64,000 nucleotides of DNA from Chrysoperla carnea. Lineage: Eukaryota > Arthropoda > Insecta > Neuroptera > Chrysopidae. Both the position numbers and the translations under genes were made by a program. The notes below the pieces were generated by a model that saw only the letters and a list, made by a program, of their open reading frames with translations, had not been told where the DNA came from and did no database searches. This document shows, piece after piece, positions 42,716 through 56,181 of this stretch. How positions within the stretch are numbered: position 1 is the stretch's first letter; every line of letters starts with the position of its first letter. Location of the stretch: the NCBI RefSeq assembly GCF_905475395.1, contig NC_058337.1, positions 28,854,983 through 28,918,982 on the forward strand, written 5' to 3'.

Positions 42716-43824
42716 TAAATTTTCAAATTCCAATCCAAGATCCCTGTAAAATGACCTTTCGATACAAATAATTTTCGATTTAAACATTTTTCTGTATCGG
42801 GCTTACATTAAACCAAAATTTCATTATAAGTGAAATTTACAAAATATAAAAAAAAACCGACAAATTTTTCTGATACCGAACCTTAAACTCGCATTTGAAA
42901 CATATGAAAGAACTCTCTGCATTAAATTACCTTTCAAACAAAACCAAAAAACTCAAAATCGGTTCATCCGTTTAGGCGCTACGATGGCACAGACAACACA
43001 CAGACACACATACATAGCGGTCAAACTTATAACACCTTTTTTTTTAGTTCGTGGATTAAAAAGGTGGCTAAGGATTTCTGGGACATTCTGTATACGGACT
43101 ATTTCAATAATTAATTCTATTAATTGTTTAATTATAAAGTTATTTTAAAATTGATTTTACGATGTACTAAAAAAATGCCAGTAATAAAACTTTTACACTT
43201 GGCAATGCGAATCGTGATCGAACTAAGTTCGACTGTAAAATTATAATTAATTAAAAATAAAATTATATGTTGTTGCACATATGTTAATATATTCTTACGA
43301 TCTTTGATAAGATTGATAATATCATGTTTATCTTAATTTTAAATTAATTGCAGTATTTCTATACCTCAAAATAATGCCGACAAAAATGAATTAAAAATTC
43401 CGGATTTGGCAAATGTAATCAAAATATTTATATATAAAATTTTATTAAGATAACAGTCGAAACTTGCTTAAAATTTAAACCAGGACTGAAGTTATTTTAA
43501 AATGTAAGATGATAAAGCGTGACAAGTCGAGGCACATATCGGAAATTTCGTTTTCAACTTTCCAAAGTAACTAATATTTTGACAGCTCTACGATGTTTAG
43601 AAATACTAAGATGATTAGTGTTACACGGTGGCAACACTTGCAGAAGGCGAAGGAGAAAATTTTTCTACACAGAAAATACTTTTGGCAAAGACCTTCGAAA
43701 TTATAAACACAACCTTATCTACAAAAAATATCTTTACCAAAATTTTTTTGTCTTTCACACGAATCGAATAAAGGAGTTAGGAAAGAAGTATAATTTGTTA
43801 TATGTTTAAGATTTCTATTTTAAT
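42716..43824. other. Intergenic, no gene recognised
   Basis: AT-rich. A segment near 43,617-43,665 (GTGTTACACGGTGGCAACAC) is mirrored near 44,690-44,740, suggesting the ends of a larger, interrupted inverted-repeat element. Confidence 0.4.
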
Positions 43825-44092
43825 GTTTTTATACTATGTATTTATGAAATATATCAAGGTATATTAAGTTTAGTCCCAAGTATGTAACTTTTAAAAACAT
43901 TGATGCTTCGATGAATTTTCTGGTATAGGTGATCATAAAATCACCTAAAAAGTTCATTTCTAGTTGTCTGTCTGCCTGCCTGTCTGTAATCACGATAACT
44001 CAAAAGCGAAAAGAGATATCAAGCTGAAATTTTTATACCGTCCTCAGGGCTTAAAAAGTGAGGTCCAGTTCGTAAATGAGCAAAATAGGTCA
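43825..44092 (-). repeat. Dispersed repeat family A, reverse-oriented fragment
   Basis: Begins TTTTATACTATGTATTTATG and carries TTAAGTTTAGTCCCAAG, ACGATAACTCAAAAGCGAAA and GTCCAGTTCGTAAATGAGCA blocks on the + strand, i.e. the reverse of the 6,447-7,157 copy. Confidence 0.7.
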
Positions 44093-44345
44093 TTTATTTA
44101 TTTATTTAGAATCTCGGAAACGGCTCTGTCATAAAATTTAGTATGTAGGGGGTTTCGAGAGCGAAAAATCGATCTAACTAGGTTTAATTTTTAGAATACG
44201 TCGTTTTATCACGGAAATGGCTCTAACAAATTGCATGTAATTTTTATGTTAGGTATTTAGGGGCGAAAAATCGATCTAGCCAGATTTCATTATTATAAAA
44301 CGTTGTTTTATCTAGGTGTCTTTTAGCTAGGTTTTTTCGTATCTA
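44093..44345 (+). repeat. Diverged tandem duplication
   Basis: The block GGGCGAAAAATCGATCTAGCC with the following GTTGTTTTATC (44,260-44,325) repeats GAGCGAAAAATCGATCTAAC with CGTCGTTTTATC (44,158-44,220), about 103 bases earlier. Confidence 0.65.
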
Positions 44346-44856
44346 AAATAGGTACTAGTAATTATGCGGCGACCATTTACAAAACTAATAGTAATTAATA
44401 ACTTGGAATGGACATTAGACATAAATTTTAATATTTTAACCATTTAATTAGTCTAAATAACTGAAGATAAAAATAAATTAAATTTTAATAATAATAATAA
44501 TAATTAATTATAATATTATGTAAAACGCATAAAACCAATAATAAAATATAAAAACAAATACAACTTTCAAATGAGTTTTACTCGATTCCTGTTAAAATAT
44601 GAAAATTTGGCTACACAATTTTTCTTCTTTAATATTAATGCCCATATTTTCGGAGATATTTACAAAAGAGTGTTTTTTGGGGCTGAAAAATCTTTCTTTC
44701 CCGACTCCTGTAAGTGTTGCCGCTGTGACAACACTTCTTAAAAATATTCTTAAGACATGAACTTTGCGGAAAATTTCGAGGCTTTCTGTCACTAACCTCC
44801 CTAGTATTATGAAATGGAAATGAAGCAATTAATGCTGCAATTCTATGGAACAATAT

Positions 44857-45415
44857 GAATTTTTATGGGACCAGGCTCAAAATGTTCGTCTGAGTGTGTA
44901 GAACAAAGTCATGTTGGTTAAAAAGTGTGCTTTTACTATGCGCACGCCCGCGTGCGCTTAGAAGTTCGCACAAGCTACTTCTGCTGAAACATCATGAAAT
45001 TTGAAAAATTTTCTCATGCATTTTTTCCTAAAACGCACTATTTTTGAGATACAAGTGATTGAAAAAAAAAACACAAAACCTAATTTTGATTAATATTTGA
45101 TATTGTCGAAATTAACGAGTGTGGTTTCGATCAAATATTTCGACTTCAAACTCGTTGTATATTTTGGATGATTTTAAACAATTTTTTTCTTTCGGCTCTT
45201 TTTACCTCTACTCATCGTTCCAAATGATAAAAATTAAAGAAAATAAGTTTCAATGACTTTTTTCTCAAATTTCATTATTTTACAGAAGAATTAGCTTGGG
45301 CGAACTTCTAAACAAGCGCGAGCGTGTGCGTAGTAAAAGCACACTTTCTTACCAATATGACTATGTTCCGCATACTCATATGAACTATTTGAGTCGAGTC
45401 CCATAAAAATTTCCG
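44857..45415. mobile_element. Fold-back element of about 560 bp
   Basis: Arms pair through TTTTTATGGGAC at 44,860 with its complement near 45,398-45,412, AAAGTGTGCTTTTACTA at 44,921 with its complement near 45,330-45,350, and AGAAGTTCGC(A/C)CAAGCTA at 44,961 with its complement near 45,292-45,311. The frame at 45,291-45,500 runs through one arm. Confidence 0.8.
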
Positions 45416-46455
45416 GCTTTATTTCTAACAGTATATAAATAAAACAACATGATAGAACCTCTAGCATAAATTTCATCGAAGCAAATCTCGTAAGTGGCAA
45501 AAGGGTTGATATAAGGACCTGGTTAGATTCAAATTGGATAATTTTCTCAGTTAAACATTAAGAATGTAATTAGATCTAAATTCTTTCCATATAGGATATA
45601 TGCCGCATTTTATTTCAATAACCAAGAATTTTGAATAAACTCGGTACCAAATGTGAGATTAATTATAAAATCTTCTAAATAGATTTGTAATAGAATAGAC
45701 TGGCAAAATTCCATGTCATTACATACATTAGGTACATATTTTGTAAGAATTAATGTAATTGTATGTAATATATAAGTAAATAGATGTATTTCATTTGTTT
45801 ATTTGACAAAAATCAGTGAACTAAATGGAATCTTGCATATAAATTCCCTCAGGAACATAACACTACATTTATATATCATCGTGTCACGATTTGTATCGTA
45901 AATTTCATTTACAAAAAAAGTAAAAATATTTAACTAAAAATAATTACACTTTGAAACTATTTGAAATATTTTGAAAACAAAACTATCGCTAAATATAGAA
46001 TTTTATCATTTTATTTTTAATAATAAATATTATGCTACTTTTTTCATAATAATTAAATAATCGTGCATAAAATTCTTATAACAGTTACAAAAAACTATGT
46101 GTCAATGAACTGTTAAAGGTTATAGATGCCCTTTTGCGGACACACTTAAAAAGAAGCGTGAAAATAAACTTCAAAACACTCTTTCCTGTAGAAAAAATGT
46201 CAATGTAGGTACCTATAGGGTAGATAAGCAAAATTGCGTATCGTTGCCTAAAACGTATTTAATCTAGATTTAACAAAAATTTCGGTTAAATTTAAAATAT
46301 AATAATTACTTTGAAATACTCATACTTGATTATTCAGTATTCAGAGCACCTCAAGCTTTTACAATTAGCCAAGTAAGAGTCACTCATAGAATTTTTTTTT
46401 TACTTTTTAGTACAAAAAAGCTTGTTTCTTAAAAATATTTATTTAAATTTTTTAT
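45416..46455. other. Intergenic, no gene recognised
   Basis: AT-rich with no supported feature. Confidence 0.45.
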
Positions 46456-46690
46456 TGGTATTTCCATCATAGTATTTGAATTTCTTATGCTAAAACTATG
46501 GAAAAGCCCACTTTTCAAAAGAATTTAACGATTGTTTTTTACAAACTAAGAAAAGGGCTTACTATAAAATTACAAAGTTTCAGAAATTTCGACCGCTTAA
46601 AACATGAGATAATTAATAGCTAAGTTCCAAATTTTGACAGTTTCGTCAAAATTAATATCTCGAAAAATGGCAACCAAACCCATAAAACAA
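46456..46690 (+). repeat. Dispersed repeat family B, copy 2
   Basis: Carries GGTATTTCCATCATAGTATT, AAAAGGGCTTACTATAAAAT and CGACCGCTTAAAACATGAGA blocks, matching 25,985-26,475. Confidence 0.65.
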
Positions 46691-48273
46691 TGAGCTATGG
46701 CAACCCTACCAGACCAATTGCAAAAATGAAGGAGGGGAAATTTGCAATCCATAACTGGGATACCGACTTGATCCATAAGGTAACCGGATAAGTTTTACGT
46801 AAAATTATAGCTTTCAATGTACCTTTGCAAGAAAAAATAGGTTGCCAAGCCAGAACGGTTGCAAAAGTTAGACAATTCTCCAATTAAAATTTGGTGAAAT
46901 AGTAGGTATGAAAAATGTTTATTTTAGTTAAGTAAAATGTCAATATATGATTACGAAAAAAAGTATCAAGTTAATTAAAAAAGCAGTGTGCAACGTGTAA
47001 AAAAAAATTCGGATTTTCGCTGAACACTCTTTGTTGATGCAAATATTATAAGATTATTTTGTGGTTTCGGTCAAAAATTTAATTAAAAAGCCATTAGTTT
47101 TCATCAAGCCTCGCCATTTTCTATATATAAGCGTTTGAAAAAAAAAATACGTGTTTTTGAAGAAAATTCGTTATTGAGCAAAATAATAATTATTTTGTGG
47201 TTCTGGTCAAAATTTTGATCACTCACAATTCCATACAATAATTCTAATTAATTTTAGAGGTTATTTGATTTGTTTAAAATTATTCCATGATTTCCTAAAT
47301 GGTACCACCAAGTTGCTGAAAGCATGAATTTAAATTCATGCCCGGATCATAACTATAAAGTACAACGTAAGCAGAATGAATTCTGTATTATATTTTGACC
47401 AACAGAAATATTTTAGTTTATACATAAATTTTTGCAATATCTAGTTATGTTTATTTAGCGATTAATCTAAGTACAGATGTTCAATTTCTATTCACAGATT
47501 ATATTCAGTTTTATTTATGAATTCATAAATTATTAAATTTCATTTTTTATATAATAAATTTTTATATATTTAAACATTTTTATTTAAAAATAATTCATTG
47601 TCGTTAGCAAAAATATATTTTTTATATCTTATGTAGTAGTCTAAAGTTTACTATGCATAATGCTGACACAGGAATGTACCACCATTTAAAATGAAATAAG
47701 AAACTCAATACTTACACCTCTCATAATAAATACTTAATCAAAATAAGTATATGGGAGAAAGTTAATTACGCTTTTTGTACCCATAAGGGACAGTAGCCAT
47801 TAATAGTTATGCGTAACTTTAAGGAGTCAGTGCAATTTGTTTTCCAAAAGATTTTCCAAACGTTCCTAGCCGAAAATTTTATTTTATTTTATTTTAAATC
47901 AAATTGTTGTTATTATTTTCACTTCTATGCATAAAAAAGTACCATTTTGGCAACCGATTTCATAAATAAATTTCCTAAATGGTACGTCAGTATTGCACAT
48001 AAGGAGCTCATAGATTTCCAAAATTAAACTTTTGCTTGTTGATAATAAAACAAAGTTGGTAATAATACACAGTTAATCATCAATTTAACTGGTTATATTA
48101 GATAAAAATTTCACAAAAACTGAATCAAATCCCTAAAATATATATTATAGGTTTAGTCTAGAAATCTCAATGTAGGTATGTTTTCAGCAACTCTAAGTAT
48201 AATGGTACGATTTATTAAACAATTAAGATATTTTTTATAATTAATTGAAATTATTATATGAAATTGATAATAT
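46691..48273. other. Intergenic, no gene recognised
   Basis: AT-rich. A perfect 20-bp palindrome (GCATGAATTTAAATTCATGC) occurs at 47,322-47,341, and a TTTCCTAAATGGTAC block is shared between about 47,291 and 47,972. No gene is supported. Confidence 0.45.
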
Positions 48274-48887
48274 AACAAGTGAAAACAAACAATTGACTGA
48301 GTTAATTGTTTAAATACCATGTACAGACAGTGTTGATAACGCAATCGTTTGTTTTTTGACGTAACGTAAATAAAGAAAGATATCCACTCTTAAATAGCCA
48401 AACACACATAACTGATTTTCCGATATTAATAAATACTAGAAAATTTGCACCTAATTAGCGCCCTCACGGGTCAACAGTGATGTTTACGAAAAAATGTTTC
48501 AAATAAAAGTTGTTTATTTTTTGATAAGAAAGATTTACATTTAAACTTTTGTTCTATCTTTAACGGTTTACAAGATGGGTCCTACGGACCCATAGGTCAA
48601 GACCCAATTGACCTATGTTGCTCATTTAACTTGAAAATGAACTTGAAGTCACTTTTTACGTCCTGAGTACGCTGTAAAAATTTCAGCTTGATATCTTTTT
48701 TCGTTTTTGAGTTATCGTGTTGGCAGACAGACGGACAGACGGACAGACAATCGAAAATGGACTAATTAGGTGATTTTATAAACACCTATACCAAAATTTT
48801 GTTCATAGCATCAATATTTTTAAGCCGTACAAACTTGGGACTAAACTTAGTATACCTTACATATTACATATATGCATGGTATAAAAA
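48274..48887 (+). mobile_element. Dispersed repeat family A, near full-length copy
   Basis: Starts ACAAGTGAAAACAAACAATT, has a GGCAGACAGACGGACAGACG block near 48,721 and ends ATGCATGGTATAAAAAG. It closely resembles 6,447-7,157. Confidence 0.75.
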
Positions 48888-48939
48888 GTAGAAATACGAA
48901 ATATATAAGTAAAGATAATAAATGATAATTCTAGGGTAT

Positions 48940-49340
48940 TTCGAATTAAATTTCGATTTTGCTCCAATTTCCTATATCAATTTTTGTATTATATAAATAC
49001 ATATTTCGATTACCATGTATTCATCATCAGTATAACTAATTTATAATCATTATTAGATAATCGGCCATCCTTATTGGACTATAAAAGATCACACTCATTG
49101 GTCAAACACTGATCGATGTTGATTGATCGACGTCACAATGTGTAAAATATTTGGAAAATTATAAACTTTGCACGCACCAAATCACCAGTGTGCAAACCGT
49201 CAACAAATTAGCAACGAGTAACACTATAAGAGCTTAACTACGATTAGCTAATTCATAGTGATGATGACTACACAGTAGCCGAAATACGTATTTATATAAT
49301 TGATCTAGGAAATTGGGGCAAAGTCAAAATTTAATATATT
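48940..49340. mobile_element. Dispersed repeat family D, copy with inverted ends
   Basis: The left end (about 48,945-49,040: CCAATTTCCTATATCA, TATTTCGATTACCATG, TTCATCATCAGTATAACT) is mirrored by 49,250-49,335. The middle includes a TTGATCGACGTCACAATG block. Non-coding. Confidence 0.7.
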
Positions 49341-50794
49341 AATTAATTCTTACAAATCTTTTTAATACTTAGTGTCAATAGGGTCGGTTAATATAGCATA
49401 TTTATTCACTTTAACCGTAACAGATATAGCTACAAAAACAAAAGGCTAATATTAGAAACTAGTTTTAAACAAAATATACAACAAAAGAGGAACCAGACAA
49501 CAACAGTCACAAAACGTTATAAATTATTTAATAATAATTTATAATCAATTGTAGAAACACAAAATATATTTTTACTAAAATGTCCTTGAAATTTTTTAAA
49601 AGTTAACTACTATAATATAAACTAAAATATTCATTCAGTTTCATTCTAATAATGTCTCAATTTTATTCTTTTGGCTATTTTATTAAATCAGTTAATTTGA
49701 GAAGAATAAAATATATACGAATACATTTAAATTAAAATATATTTATTTTTATTTAAATATGATGCCTCTGGAATTAATTAAATATGCATTTAAAAAATTA
49801 TTATTATAATGCAATAAATAATTAATTTGATAATGACCTTCAACCATATGTTAAATAATTATTGCAATAGTTATAATTATTTTGTTATTATTAAATAAAA
49901 CATGAAGTGAGAAAAAAGGTTGTGTAATTTAACAGCACTTAATGAAAAATAAAAAGAGAGTTTTTAAACATTTATATTTATTGCCCGAAATGCATGAGCC
50001 CAGTTTTTGAAGACAGGGAATAAGGCTTGTATTTTACCGTACTTATTTGATTTAATTTCCTGGCTGGACATTGGTTAGTGCGATAAAATAAACTTCTAAA
50101 CAATAGGAAGAAATAGAATTAGCTCAAATCGTCGAAATATGTGTCAAATAGTATTTAATCATTAGAAAATGTATGTATAACACGTATTTGGACAAGAGAA
50201 GATGAAAGCAGCCTAGGGTAACAGTAGTTTGATCGATTTCTCTCTTTTCGATTTCTGTACCAAAAATACTATGGCACTTTAAGCTAAAATCAATAATATT
50301 TTTAATTCAAGACTTTAATTAGTCTCAAATAAAATCACGGAAAGTGCTGCATTTGTTAAAAGATTGTATAAATCACAACTGGTTTTTTACTATTCCGGTT
50401 TTTTATCCAAATTATTTCTATTATCATTTTTATTAACAAGTTTGCTATTAATAAAAAATAATGGGCTATTTCTTGATGACTGACAACTTTCTAATACAGG
50501 AAAATACAGGATGCATAAGCAGATATACCGTATACAGTTACAGAAGTTATGATTTTCTTTATTACTAGTTGTCGATTTGCAACGAATCTTAATTCTATCA
50601 ATTTGTAAACTATTGGAATGATGATGGAATTTAAAGTTTATTATTTATTAATAATTGCTTTGTGAAGCTTGCAAAAATGATGTGTACAGTTAGTGTAGGC
50701 GCAGGGAAGTCGTGAATATATTACCTATTTTCTGTAACTGAAACCTTTTGCATTAGGGAATTAGGAGTATGGATTTGTAAGAAATTGACCAAAC
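49341..50794. other. Intergenic, no gene recognised
   Basis: AT-rich with no supported feature. Confidence 0.45.
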
Positions 50795-51305
50795 GCGTGG
50801 GCTGATTTTGATGATTCTAACGCCAAGCGATTTGTAATAACCTTTGGAATGGTACTGAAGATATGGCAGTAATGAAAATTCAATATGACGACCAGCAGAC
50901 GCCATAATGTAAAAAAGAAAAAATGACAGTCGGAAAATTAAAGGGGTGTCATTGAATAGCTATTAAATAGACAAATTCATTAACGTAATAATCTTTAAAA
51001 TCAGCTTTTGGTCTCTAAAGCGCCCTAAAGTACCAAACATACATATACCTTTGTGTCACAAATCATATAGGATTACATATAGTGCTATACGTAATCCGTG
51101 TCTTTTTTGTGACACAGTGGCACGTAGGCTGAAAATGAAAGCCGACGAATTATGGTAAGTGAGATATCATTGAATAGATAGTTGAAAATCCTAACTAAAA
51201 ACTAAAAAGAAAAAAAAAACAAGCCCAGAATCTTCGCAATAATGAAACCAAATCTTCTCAATAATGAGTTCCTACTGTTAAAGTCGCTATGTAAACTGCT
51301 GGACT
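50795..51305 (+). repeat. Dispersed repeat family C, copy 2
   Basis: Matches 40,996-41,335 in block order, but is interrupted near 51,020-51,130 by a small inverted repeat with TTGTGTCACAAA and TTTGTGACACAG ends, probably a nested insertion. Confidence 0.5.
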
Positions 51306-54300
51306 CGATTATTTCTTTTCAGTTTATATTAACGCAGTTTTTTTAATTTTTTTTATATTTTTTTTATTTCGTGAAACCGCTTTCTTAAACAACAATGATT
51401 TCTCATAAACCGTACAGAGAATCGATATGAATTTTTCACAAAAGATGTAGGTATGTACGAATGATTGATAAACAAAATTTTAAAATTTTGGAATCCTTTT
51501 AAATTTTACATTTATATTGGGTCTCAAACTACTTTAATTAATTTAGAATTTATAAATTATAAAGAGAAATAACCAAATACTATTTAAATTAATATTGCAT
51601 AAGCAGTAGCTGTAGCCTCGTGACTTTAAAAGAGCCCCTTGAAGAGTAGAAATGCGTTCTTATGCACACACTCTTTTTCATAATCGTTGCCGACCGTAAT
51701 CCAAACTATATACTTTCAATAAAGTTTTGTTAGAGAAAAATAAATTAAATTATTCCATCCCGCAACATAAATTTGTATAAATATATCCAATTAACAATAG
51801 TTTTTATTACATCCGGCCAATTTGTTAGTGGATTTAGACGTAAATTCAAAATTTAAAATAGATATGATAAAATTTGTCATATTATAGAATCACACCTATA
51901 AAAAATAAACTTTTTTTTTTTAAAAAAAACAACAAATTTAAAAAATATGTGATATTCCATTAAAAATAAATCTTAAAAATTTAGCATTTTAATTCTAGGG
52001 TACTGTTTAAGTCAGTGTGAAAGGCATTAAGTAAGATTATAAAGTAACAACAATATTAATTCAAAAGTAATATACATTAAATTGTGTACACTCTTATTAA
52101 AAACATTTGAACACATTTCAAATGATTATGGTATGAAATACAATCAATCAGTTTAAATTAATTTATCTGAATTGTTCTGCAGACGATTTATTATTCATCC
52201 GCAGAGGCGAACTTAACTTTTTTCTGCCTCTGTGTAAATCAACCTAGAGTTACAAACGAGGAAAAAAAATGTGTATGCTTCTTTCTTCTTTCCTTCTATT
52301 TGTACACTTTTTCCTTTTTTTTCTTATTTCTCGTAAATCTATCTGGAAAAAAGCTTTGTCGCTCATTTTTACCTGCCGCCCCTTCACCACGACGTTGTTG
52401 GGATAGGCCAACTGTTCATAGAGCTTCAAATGTTATTAATCATATATAAAAAGAAATTTCATAATTTCGATATTATCTCACATTAGTGTACAAATTTCCA
52501 TTCATCTAAGTTCTATACTTTCCCAGAAAAACCATGGAAAAATATTGTATTTCAACATTTTGAAGATTTTCACAGCTTTTTTTCAAAACTATAAATAATA
52601 GAAGTTTGAAAATGCATTCAACAACGTTTACTTGGCTGTTCTTGTTCTTATAACAAGTAAAAATTTATTGAGTCAACGATCTCAATATTTAATTCAAGAA
52701 AATAAGTATTATTGAATGCTTACTTCTTGAATCAACAAACAAATATTTACTTGCTGTCATTATGAGAACTGTTTTTCTTTTTAATTTTCAGATTTTACTA
52801 GTGTCAGTTATTTGTAATTTTGACTATCTCCCCGTATAGGAACCACCAGGCATGCAATTTGCCAATGATAGACCGGTAAATGGCTTACAATGATTGGCCA
52901 ATAATTGAAATACCAGTACTGGGCCATTAACGTTTGGTGAGCGGCCCATGGATCCCAAATCGAATCAACCAGTTAAACAATCGGCCAGTCATTCAGCTGA
53001 TATTTGATCGACCAATTAATAGCAATGGTTGGTCAATGATCGAATTGCATTAAAGAACCACAATTTCCAATAACTGGCCGGTGAATAGCTTAATATTAAT
53101 TTTTAATCAACAGCATAATTGCTTAAACAGCATATTAAATTAAAAATTGAACGTTAGGACGATGTAAATATTCATAGTAAGTAAATTGGAAGGAAACTGT
53201 AACGTGGGGTGGAGATGTAACTGCAATATATAAATTTTTTTCATTCATTTTGAGAAATCTTTGACGATGATTACTTGCCAGGTCTGGGCTATTTCATTTG
53301 AAAATGCTTGATCGATAATTGCTTGCCATGTCTGAACCAAAGTTAGATTCCAAGCATAAGACATTGTACGACCAGTCCTAGCTACCATGACTGAGCCAGG
53401 CTAGTCTGGCTGGCACTCAATCCTGCCCAAGTGTTGGCGGCCGTTCATAAAACCCTATGCGAGTCTGAATCCGTTATGTGGTGGTCACAACAGATTTTTA
53501 AACTTATCGTCAAAAAAGTAAAATAATTTTTTCATTGAGAGAAGTTCACTTTTACGATTAGGATTGTAAATAAAAGTAAATTAATAATAATATTTTTTAA
53601 TCTATATTACTTATCCTACCTTGACATAAACAAACTTACGGAATATTATGTATTTTTTTTTTAAAAGACACTAAGCTATAGCAGACTCCTACCTTATTTA
53701 AATCGTATACACGCATACAAATAATTTGTCATGCGCTAGATTTATGATAATTAATATTTTATTGTAATAATTGTTCTCGTTAAATAAACTTTATTATCTG
53801 TTACAAATTTTTTTTTGTATTCTTCCAAAAAGTACACTCTTAATAAGAAAATGTTAACTTGGTCTAATTAGAAATATACAAACTAGAAACGATCCAAATG
53901 ACAAAATTAAGTTTTCATTTCAAAATCCAAAATGGCATAATATAAATCCAATATTAAACGCTATATATACAAATAAACACTTCAGTAATTAAAACGTGAT
54001 TGAGGCAAGCGAAAGTGCCAAATATACTAATTGAAAATAAGCCTATATATAGTTTTTGTACATGGTAAGAAATGTATAGCGTTTACTACAATTCTGGTAT
54101 GGTATAGAGGCGGATACTATAGTATCTATATTAACATAAGTAAAATTACAGTATTGAATAGGGCTATCCACCTGAAGTATTGTTAGTATCGGCAACCAGT
54201 ATGGGTTTGACGCCTATCATAACTATTACTAATATTACTGGTCTTTCAAGGGACAAATCACAGGGACACTGACAGCATTCACAGCGATACTGACACAGTG

Positions 54301-54373
54301 ATATTCACAAAAAGATTTCCTACCGTGTTGTTGCTAGACACTTTTTAGCACATTTTAAAACAAGTCCATTTTA
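51306..54373. other. Intergenic, no gene recognised
   Basis: About 3 kb of AT-rich DNA. The part at 52,840-53,460 is richer in GGCC and CCAAT-type words (TTGGCCAATNATTG, ACTGGCCGG), which hints at an old unrecognised element. No coding region is supported. Confidence 0.4.
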
Positions 54374-54790
54374 AGGTATTTCCAGCATGGTATTTGCAGT
54401 TCGTATGCTAAAATCAGGGTAAAACTCACTTTTCGAAAAGTACAAGAATTGAACAAATTTTTTGCACAGACTAAAAATAGGGCTTACTATTAAATCCCAA
54501 AGATTCAGAAATTTTAACCTTTTAAAACACGAAATAATTAATACCAAGATTCCATTTTTAACAATTTACGTCAAAATTTATAATTATAATTCGAGAGAAA
54601 TTTTCAATATCATAAAAAATAGCTGGCAGGACAGTGAGTTTTACGTGTTTTGACCCTCGAAATTGCGAACTTTGCAACTGATTATCTCACGATCTAAACG
54701 ACCAAAAATTCCACAACTTGGAGATCTCACACTTAAAAAAATAGTACAAATCTGTCTGTACAAATAGTACAAATTCTAGAAATACCTTAA
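54374..54790 (+). repeat. Dispersed repeat family B, copy 3
   Basis: Begins AAGGTATTTCCAGCATGGTA and ends with the complement-like TAGAAATACCTTA, so this copy shows short inverted ends. It includes AAATAGGGCTTACTATTAAA and AATTGCGAACTTTGCAACTG blocks. The frame at 54,462-54,653 is chance. Confidence 0.65.
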
Positions 54791-56181
54791 GAATTTATTT
54801 ATTTTTGAACATACAATAATTACTATAATACACTTTCTGAACATATCTAATACACGATTTTTAAGAAGAGACCTTCCTTACTCGAGAAAATACTTTATTT
54901 TTTTTAAATCATATAAATATTTCAGTCCAAATAAATATATTTCAAAGCTGCAACTTCAAATTCTTTTGGATGCAGCGAAGCAACAACTTTTGTTAATAAT
55001 ATGGGCTGTTTTTGAATAGGGTGGTATATGCATGAAATTTTATTCACAATTCTTAACAAAATATGAAAATACTGTAAAAAGATGATAAAAAGTGCAATTA
55101 AAATCAAAATCAGCCAAGAAAAACGGATGATATAAGCATTTTACACTTCTAATTAGACAGATATTAGACTGGGAGATCGGATATTGTATTTGACGTCATA
55201 TACTATGTTTTTCTTAAAACTCTATGCTAAATTCTGTTTGGCTATAGAAAAAGAGAGGTACAAACAAATCTATGATGGCTCTCATCTTAGTTTTTAACAT
55301 AGTTTTTCAAAAAATAATTTTTCTATTTCTTTCTGTTTCTTGCATGAATGAGCTTAATACAAGCAGAACAAAATCACGTATATTTCTTATTATATGGTTT
55401 CTACTTGGTACAGAATAATTATAAAGACGTTTCAAAACATCCTGTGGAACACCATTTTTATATTTCGCGACTGATTTGCAACAATATATGAAAAAAATCA
55501 TGGATTAAACAAAAATTGAAAGTGGATTGTTTCTTGTATAAGATCAATAAATTCGTTTAATTATTTCATAAAATTATTCTGTACATTGATTACAAATGAT
55601 TTTAATGTTGCATTGGTATCACTTTTTGTAATTCGAATTTATCTTTTCAATGAGAATTAGTTATGGAAGGTGATGAAATAAGCTTTTGTGTCATATATTT
55701 ATTGTATTTATATTATTGAAAAGCTCATAAAACATTTATTTAGATAATAGCAAATTAGCGAGAAAGTGTGGATAGCATTAACCTTGGTTCGAGGCTAGTA
55801 AGCCCACATCTTTGTTATTCAAACAATTGATTGACAAACTAATTGATTTCGTTTTTGTTTGGAAAAAATTAAACAACATAAAAAATAAGCTTTAAGAAAA
55901 TTTAATAACATATTTGCACCAACGCCATGTGTTTTGTGAAAGTTGTAGAATCATTTTACTGCAGTGATCATCAGGAGATAACGCGTATATACGCTACCTT
56001 CCATTTGCAAGTTCATCAATGTTATGGAGAGAATCCATTATAAATAAAATAATAAATATTTCTAAAACCAGACGTGATAGATTTAAATCAACTAATTGAC
56101 AACTTTCAGTTATAGTAAAAAAATCATGTAATGTCCATTTATGATTACAGGATACTTCGTATATATTCATTGATGGTATAA
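54791..56181. other. Intergenic, no gene recognised
   Basis: AT-rich. The - strand frame at 55,307-55,501 has no recognised domain. Confidence 0.45.

Noticed and set aside
55307..55501. 64-codon frame on the - strand
   Set aside because: No recognisable domain, no neighbours and a length expected by chance.
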